In this document: positions 57,596 to 64,000 of the stretch, piece by piece
Numbering within the stretch: the stretch's first letter is position 1
How the letters are laid out: each line of letters opens with the position of its first letter
Assembly: GCA_009746045.1 (NCBI GenBank)
Contig: RPFO01000079.1
Coordinates: 6,654,453-6,718,452 of the forward strand
Source of the DNA: Mesostigma viride
Lineage: Eukaryota > Streptophyta > Mesostigmatophyceae > Mesostigmatales > Mesostigmataceae
Direction of reading: 5' to 3'
Length of the DNA stretch: 64,000 nucleotides
Position numbers and translations under genes: made by a program
The notes under the pieces: model-generated
The model's input: the letters and a program-made list of their open reading frames with translations, nothing else
Told to the model about the DNA's origin: nothing
The model's database searches: none

Positions 57596-59075
57596 CAGTG
57601 TACAGCCATACGCAATACGCAATCATACGGGGCCCATGGGTATGGTGTATAATACGCCATACGGGGTATAATAATACGCAAATCATACGGGGACTCTTGA
57701 AAATGCTGTTTTTTGCATGGTTCAGGGGGTTCTTCAACATTCTGACCAATCAGGCATGTTTTCTTTGTGTTCTTGCAACACCACTTGCCTTTATTTAACA
57801 CATCATCACATAATATTGCCGTTGCCGTCGCTGCATGCCTACAAATACAAGCATTGTACATCTGTTGTTATTAATAATGTCTGTAAATAGCACAAAATAA
57901 CAAGGTTGTATGCACAATCAGTGCACACCTGAAAAGGATAATAACACAAGTAGATATGCATGCACATTGACACTTGCAGTGGTATAGAGATCGCTGCCAC
58001 CATTACTGTATGTTGAAGTTAAAAAACCATGCCATCACTGCATGGAATGGCTATACTAGGACTGAAATACTGCACATGGTCAGTCGGCCAACTTGCCAAA
58101 AGTAATAAGACATTGTGCCAGAAACAGACATCTTGCCTACTCGTGGTAGGCCACCATGCAATATTGATCTACATGAAGCAAGAATCCATACGGGCTGCCA
58201 ACAATGTGGCTAGCGTGCAGGATAGCATGCATGCCAGCAACCCGACCCAGCTTCCCTAAACCATTAACACATATGGTACGGTGGCTGGCTAGCAGCAGCC
58301 TGCATGGCTAAATAAGGCATTTATGTGCATCGCGAGTCACACCAAATACCCCGCAGCCTGCGACGTAATGCCTCCGGCGGCCTCTTGCACTCGCTCACTC
58401 TTGCCAGGAGGCTCCTTCGCATACGTAGCGCCCATGATATGGCGGATGCTAGCCTTGCTCGGGTGGTAGAACCCGAGAATTTTGCATCCAAAAGTGTGCA
58501 CGTCACTGAGCTAGTAGTTACCTGTCGGCTGCCCTTTCTTGTTGAGAGTCTGTTCTTTCACGATGTGTGTCCAGACAGTCTCGAATACGGCCTGCATCTC
58601 GTCGGCCCCATTATCATCGTGTTCCATAGACCCACACCATCACCGTCGCTAGCCATGGTGCCTGGATGTCAATTGTGCTACGATTAAATGTTAGGTGCCA
58701 GATGCGCGCCCTTGTTGGCAGACAACATAACTTCGTCACCTAATTTCCTCGTCCTTCGTCTCCTAGACCCTAGTCCGACACGCAGCAATCTGCAGCAATG
58801 CACGTACAGTCGTACATGCACGGCCAGCTTGGCACCTGCATCTAGTTCCGGCTCCACGTGCCGTCCAAAATGATGCCAGAAGCTACTTCGAACGAGGTTC
58901 ATACGCAAAAAATACGCAAAAAATACGCAAAAAATACGCAAAAAATACGCAATACGCAAAAAATACGCAAAAAATACGCAGTGCGTATTTTTTTTCCCAT
59001 TTTCATACGGAAATCTTGCGTATGGCGTATAATACGCGCCATACGGCGTATTATACGCCGTATGGCTGTTCACTG
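57596..59075. mobile_element. hAT-like DNA transposon 1 (non-autonomous)
   Basis: 1,480 bp with terminal inverted repeats CAGTGTACAGCCATACG and CGTATGGCTGTTCACTG (one mismatch) and an 8-bp target duplication TGGCCCAC at 57588-57595 and 59076-59083. An 8-bp duplication with CAG-starting ends is typical of the hAT superfamily. Clusters of ATACGC/GCGTAT motifs lie inside both ends, including AAAAAATACGC repeats (58900-58985). No transposase is recognisable inside. Confidence 0.88.
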
Positions 59076-59083
59076 TGGCCCAC

Positions 59084-59289
59084 AATGTTTCCTTGACCGG
59101 TGGGGCTCGCGCCCCCCCTCCGCAGTTGGAATGAGAAGGAAGACGAAGGACAACTAACGAAAGCTGGAAATGAGAATGAGGATTGTATTAGCAATAATAC
59201 AAGGAATGCAATGAAAGCTTGAGGGCTCAGGATGGAACTGGGCAAACGCGGGTGCTGCGGCACTCCCCAGTGCTACGCCTATATGCCTA
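59084..59289. other. Segment between the two hAT-like elements
   Basis: Probably part of the older retroelement that both transposons entered. No motif recognised. Confidence 0.35.
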
Positions 59290-59297
59290 TGGCAGTG

Positions 59298-60786
59298 CAG
59301 AGTTCCATTATACGCAATACGCGGTTATACGCGCGGGGTCCGTATAATGGATAATACGGTATAATACGGTATTATCTGGAAATTATACGCAAATACTGGA
59401 TTTAATCGTTTTTGGGGTTGTTTCATGCATTTTGATATCATTTCAAGCAGTCCACATGTTTCTGACACTAAATTACACATGATACATGGGTTGCCACTGC
59501 TCAGCAGTGCTTGGGAACACTGGACGTGTAAACCGGGGTTCCCGAGGAGCTAGATTACCTGTGCATTATACCCTAAAAAACAACGCCAAATGAAATGGAA
59601 AGATGAAAAAAGCAAAAGAAGTAAGATGGCTATGCTTCCAATGATGCAAGCAGGTCCTGGGCATCTCCATGTTTCTTGTATGCATGAGGAGCACACAAGA
59701 AGAAGGCTGACTTTGGCGAGCAAAACAAGAAATAGTGGCTAGATCTGGCCAGAAAACCACTTGTTTCGAGATGCTTTTAGCAAGAAAAAACATCGCGTTA
59801 TCAAGCTTATCATATTTATAAACAATGCCAAGCACTACGTCACTGCTTTCGATGAAGCATAAGCTAATAGCAGACAAATCTGGTCCAAAATCTGCATGTT
59901 GTCGTGGTATTCCCCAACCATCACAAGCCAACAATCCGTAGAGGCAGTAAAGCAACCAAAAGACAAGCAGAAAACCTCCATTACAGGTCTACGATTATTT
60001 TACAATCCACCCAACAACTTGATACAGTACAATGAACACGTGAACAGGATAGCACGTACCAGATCAAAACCGCATGTTACCTTTCTTGACGGAGCCAGCA
60101 TGCCCACCTGATGGACGTAGCTGCGAGCCTTTCCTGGCCGTCGTCGCTTATAAATCATGTAAGGAATAACGTGAAACAGCTATCCGCGTTCAAATGTAGG
60201 GGCATTTCCCGCCTATCAACAGTTAGCACATGCACGGTCGCCACCTGGTTGCTGAAACGAGGTTGCCGCATCGAGCAGAAGGTCGAGAGTCGAGACACAT
60301 CCGCGCACATCCCAACGCTGCCTGGCCAAGGATATAAGCTTTTCAAGACCTAAGGATCATGCCTAAAATGTAAAGCGGCCATGCTCTCGTACCAGTCAGT
60401 TTTCTGTTTGACTTCAATATTCGGTGCATGCCTGCCCGAGAGGCAAGGGCAGAGACCTAAACAGCATGGAGGGTTGCCATGCTACAGTGTAGCTTGCTTG
60501 TAAGATCCTTGTGTCTCACGGTCGCCAAATGTCAACCAGTGGATGGTTTCCGTAGTGTTTCTAAGTTCCCTTGCTTTCCCGCCTTGGTTCCCGCACGAAA
60601 AATTTGGCTGCCGGACCTCGGATGAGCGCGAAAACCCCATTATACGCGCGCTGATACGTGTTATTCGCCGTATTATACGTAAAAATACGCAAATCGTATA
60701 AAACGGATAAAAATTATCCGCTCGACCTTGTATAACGCGTATTATACCGTATAATACCGTACAATACGCCGTATAATGGAACTCTG
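59298..60786. mobile_element. hAT-like DNA transposon 2 (non-autonomous)
   Basis: 1,489 bp with perfect 17-bp terminal inverted repeats CAGAGTTCCATTATACG / CGTATAATGGAACTCTG and an 8-bp target duplication TGGCAGTG at 59290-59297 and 60787-60794. Subterminal arrays of TATACGC and ATACGG motifs resemble those of element 1, but the terminal repeats differ, so they are related families. No transposase ORF seen. Confidence 0.9.
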
Positions 60787-60794
60787 TGGCAGTG

Positions 60795-61180
60795 CTCACT
60801 GCAGCACCTGCCAGTGGACAACTGTACACTGCAATGCCATGCGACCACGTCACTAGCAACCAGCTACACTCGGCCCGTCAGACCCGGATAACCCGGATAA
60901 CCCGGATCTGGCGGGTCGAGCTAGAGCCTAGGAACAGTCTGGCACTAACTGCACGTCAGTCCACATGACACCGCAGTACCGTACGCCCTGCCGTACAGTA
61001 CTAAGGTGTCCCGCTCAGCCGCGGTAGGCAATACGCGGCGCGCAGGCCGGAAATCCGTGTGTCAGCCTAAGCATCTCATCTAACTTCCGCCGCTTCACCC
61101 CGAGACGGCCGCCCGCCTCGGGGTTGCCGGACCCCCGCCGCCGCCAGCGCCCCCCTCCTCGGCCGCGGACTACCAAGTCC
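60795..61180. other. Stretch upstream of the RT domain, no gene recognised
   Basis: Holds a short (CCCGGATAA) repeat near 60884-60905 and a GC-rich segment. It is presumably the N-terminal side of the LINE RT, decayed. Confidence 0.35.
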
Positions 61181-62895
61181 CCGCCTTGCAGGAGGGCTGC
61201 CTTGCCACTGACGACGTCGTCCCCCCCTTCACTTTGAAGGAATTGGACGGCGCCCTTGCTCGCCTGCGGTACGATGCGGCGGTCGGTGCTGACCACCTTT
61301 CTGCTGAGCTGCTGAAGACCCCTGATCCGGCGGTTAGGGATCTTCTGCTGGCGTTCTGCAACCGTGTTCTGCTTTCTGACGAGCCTCCGCCTGCTGAGTG
61401 GCAGACCGGGCCATCCGCGTCATGCTGTACAAGAAGGGCTCTGCTGCTTACCCCGGTAACTACAGGGGTGTCTGCCTCCAGAGCGCCGCGCTGAAGGTCT
61501 TCATGCGCATGATGCTGCACAGGCTCCGCGCCGCGCTGGACCCCCACCTGGGTGAGTCTTAGATGGGTTTCCGTCGTGGTCGTAATACTGTCATGGCTGT
61601 GTTTGTCGCGCGCCGGTTGATGGAGGAGGTGCGTCGCCTTCCCCCTGACAGTTTGCCGCTGGTCTTCATTTTTGTTGACTATATCAAGGCCTTTGACACG
61701 GTCCTCTGGGAGGCTCTTTGGGCCATCCTAGCTCTGGATCGAGTGCCACCTGCGTTTATTGCTGCCATTCGTCGACTGTATGAGGGCTCACAGGCAGTAG
61801 TGCGGACTGCGGAAGGCACCACCCCACCATTCCCCCTTCACCACGGGATGTGGCAAGGTTGTGTCCTGTCCCCATACCTGTTCATTATTGTCGTGGATCA
61901 CGTCATGCGCCGAGCACGTGCGCGCTTTACTGCTCTTAAGGGGTTCGAGCCAGGCTTGGACACCCTTAACGAGAAGGAACATGGCGGGGTTCGACCTGGT
62001 TACCGCCTGGCCGACCTGATTTATGCTGATGACACCACCCTCATCGCGCGCCCCGAGCACATTCAGACCTGGCTGGACTGTCTGGGCCTGGAGGCGAATA
62101 TTACCGCGGTGGGGTTGGAGATTAGTGTCAAAATTGAGGCGATGGTGATTGGGGCCTCCAGTACACCGCCGCTGCCGCGCCTTCTCGATGGGACGACGGT
62201 CCCGTTCCGCGATCGCTTCAAGCTCAGTTAGGGAGCTGGCTCCCTGACACCGCCGACGATGTGGACACCCGCATCGGCCTGGCCTGGGCTAGGCTTCGTT
62301 TGCTCAACACCTACTGGCGCTCCAAGGGCCTGGGCGACCACCGCAAGCGCATGCTCTTCAAGGTCCTCGTCCTTACGGTGCTCACGTATGGCGCCGAGGC
62401 GTGGACAATCACCCCCACGCTGGCATCTAGGCTAGACGGCAAAGTTTACCGGATGCTCCTACAGGTCCTCAACGTAGGGTTTTCCAAGCGCCCGTCATCA
62501 GAGTCTTTGTATCAGGGCATGCCCCGTATTTCGGACGAGATTAGACAGCGTAGGATAGCATTTGTAGGACACCTTGCTCGCACCAGCCAGGTCGACACCG
62601 CCCTAGTGGTCTGGCCGGCCCCCAGCGGCTTGGCCAGCCAGGACGGCACATTCTGACCTGGCCTGGCCCCAAGGACATCCCCAAAAAGGTAGGGAAACAT
62701 GTCACGAACTACATACAGATGTTGCTGGATGACCTACTGGTCCCAGCCCAGTTTGAATACCGCATCCACTCTCTCTCCCTTCTTTGGACTGCCATGCAGA
62801 ACAAGACGCGGTGGAAGAGGATTGTCAAGGCTCACACGCCTGACCCTGTGGGCAAACCACCTCCCCCCAAGCGGAGGAGGCGTTTTGATGAGTAG
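61180..62895 (+). pseudogene. LINE reverse transcriptase and C-terminal region (element B, 3' part)
   Basis: The segments in order are FTLKELDGALARLRYDAAVG, then after a one-base shift near 61410 LYKKGSAAYPGNYRGVCLQS. A TAG at 61559-61561 sits where GES(Q)MGFRRGR is expected. Then follow FVDYIKAFDTVLW, HHGMWQGCVLSPYLF and LIYADDTTL. A shift near 62229 leads to DTRIGLAWARLRLL, VLTYGAEAWTITP and IRQRRIAFVGHLAR, and another leads to the basic end PPPPKRRRRFDE. The catalytic YADD is intact, but the breaks make it inactive. Confidence 0.85.
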
Positions 62896-63504
62896 GGTAG
62901 TTAGGATTTTTCTAGACTAGATTAGCGTTAGGTTAGTCCGATTATGCGGCTCCTTCCATCCCACCCAACCATCAAGGAATATGTGCTACATGATCTCCTA
63001 ACGGAGGCATGTTATAATTTAATTTAATTTAATTTTACTGCTGACCATCCTCGATCGCCTTATTGAACTCAATTACTGAGGATTATGTGCTGCTTTATGT
63101 ACCTCGCGATGGAGGCTTGCATTTCCTTAATTAAATAACCATAAAATACAATAACCGCTGCCTTCACAGCAGCAGCTGCCCCTTCGAGGCTGTTCACTGT
63201 CTCACACATGTGATGAGGCTCACATGCAACACTTTGCAAGGGTGACCACCTGGGACGTGTGGGGTCCCTCTGTGGAGCAATAATAATTCGGCTCGCACGA
63301 CGCGCACTCCGCCTCGTACATATGCCTCCGATGTCTCGGACAACATGGTGGTTTTATGCCTCATACGATTTTCCTGTACCATGACTTATAGTAAACACGT
63401 AGACCATGCCTCATAAAAAGGAAACTGCCCGCCTCTTTCCACAACCTGGCAATCGCTATGTACACCGGCCCATCACAGGATGAGGCACGCGGCGGCCCTC
63501 TGCC
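62896..63504. other. Spacer with (TTTAA)n
   Basis: The (AATTT)n stretch at about 63013-63034 may be the simple-repeat tail of the LINE. Nothing else recognised. Confidence 0.4.
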
Positions 63505-63968
63505 TCACATTATGTGGCAAGCGGCGCTCTTGGGCTGCGGCTTGCGCGCCATCAGCTCCTCCATCTCTGCTCGCCGCCGCTGCGCCGTCTCCAGCTCTGC
63601 TGCCACCCGCCGCCGCTCCCTCTCCTCCTCCTCCTTCTGCTCCTGAGCCGCCGCCAGCTTGGCCGCCAGCCTCTCATTCTGCTTCTCCTCGGCCGCCTTA
63701 TGGCCCCGCTCGCTGCCAAGCTCTACCCGCAAGCTGCTGACCTCAGCGTGCGCTTTGTCCAGCTCGGCGGTCAGCCGCGCAATCTCGGCATCCTTGGCCT
63801 TGCCTTGCTCGGTGACGGCGGCCAGCAGGCCCTTCTCGCATGCAAGCTGCTTACGGAGCTCGTCCGATTCGGCGCGCAGACGCTTCACCTCCTCCTCGCG
63901 CGACTGGGGGGTTTAGTCATTATGGTGGTCACAGTCACGGAGGTCATAGACGTGGTCGCAGTAGCCAT
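63505..63968 (-). CDS. Short coiled-coil protein, with a frame break near its start
   Basis: From 63903 to the TGA at 63505-63507 the minus strand encodes a heptad-rich coiled coil (EEEVKRLRAESDELRKQL, then EIARLTAELDKAHAEVSSLR and EEERERRRVAAELETAQ). An ATG at 63968 opens MATATTSMTSVTVTTIMTKP but runs in another frame. The switch falls in a CCCCCC run at about 63905-63910. Either one base is missing there or the CCCCCCAG is a splice acceptor with the true start upstream of the window. Function unknown; it could be a retroelement ORF. Confidence 0.5.
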
Positions 63969-64000
63969 ACGAACAGTCAGAATAACAGCAAGAAAAAGTT

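Overview
This is a nuclear window from a GC-rich, intron-dense eukaryote. The evidence is spliceosomal GT-AG introns averaging about 0.77 kb in the main gene, L1-type and other LINEs, hAT-like DNA transposons, many micro- and minisatellites, a TKL-type kinase fused to a RING finger, and no operons. The gene types and a short TTTAGGG-like stretch fit a unicellular alga or related protist, but I cannot name the lineage.

Layout. (1) 12-6525, minus strand: a kinase-RING gene. Its N-lobe exon (6295-6525) joins in phase to a very long second exon (12-4670). (2) 6559-19224: a repeat-rich stretch with two 5'-truncated copies of one L1-like LINE, each with its target-site duplication (8591-12640 and 16838-19208). 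Between them lie a possible short two-exon gene end (12958-13407), a 1.3-kb GGGA tract followed by a TGCG tract, a broken exon-like ORF and a 183-bp tandem repeat. (3) 19621-52278, plus strand: one giant gene that I reconstruct as 30 exons whose phases agree at every junction, giving 3,414 codons plus stop. (4) 53974-62895: decayed non-LTR retrotransposons of another type, split by two hAT-like elements that have 8-bp target duplications. (5) 63505-63968, minus strand: a short coiled-coil ORF.

The giant gene is the main object. It encodes a Dispatched/Patched-type RND membrane protein with the TM4 GxxxDD and TM10 GLSVD signatures. Its second extracellular loop is swollen to about 1,750 residues. 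That loop carries an EGF-like motif, about eight fibronectin III domains, an esterase-like alpha/beta-hydrolase with a GISLGG nucleophile elbow, the ordinary RND loop core, and a PI-PLC X-like domain. Known Dispatched proteins release lipid-anchored ligands. A polypeptide that also carries an esterase and a phosphodiesterase of the lipid-anchor-cleaving type suggests, by inference only, a single-chain machine that cuts and releases surface lipoproteins or GPI-like anchors.

A second unusual pattern is that many introns of this gene hold degenerate copies of the end of the adjacent exon, including its splice site. The copied splice site is sometimes mutated and sometimes intact.
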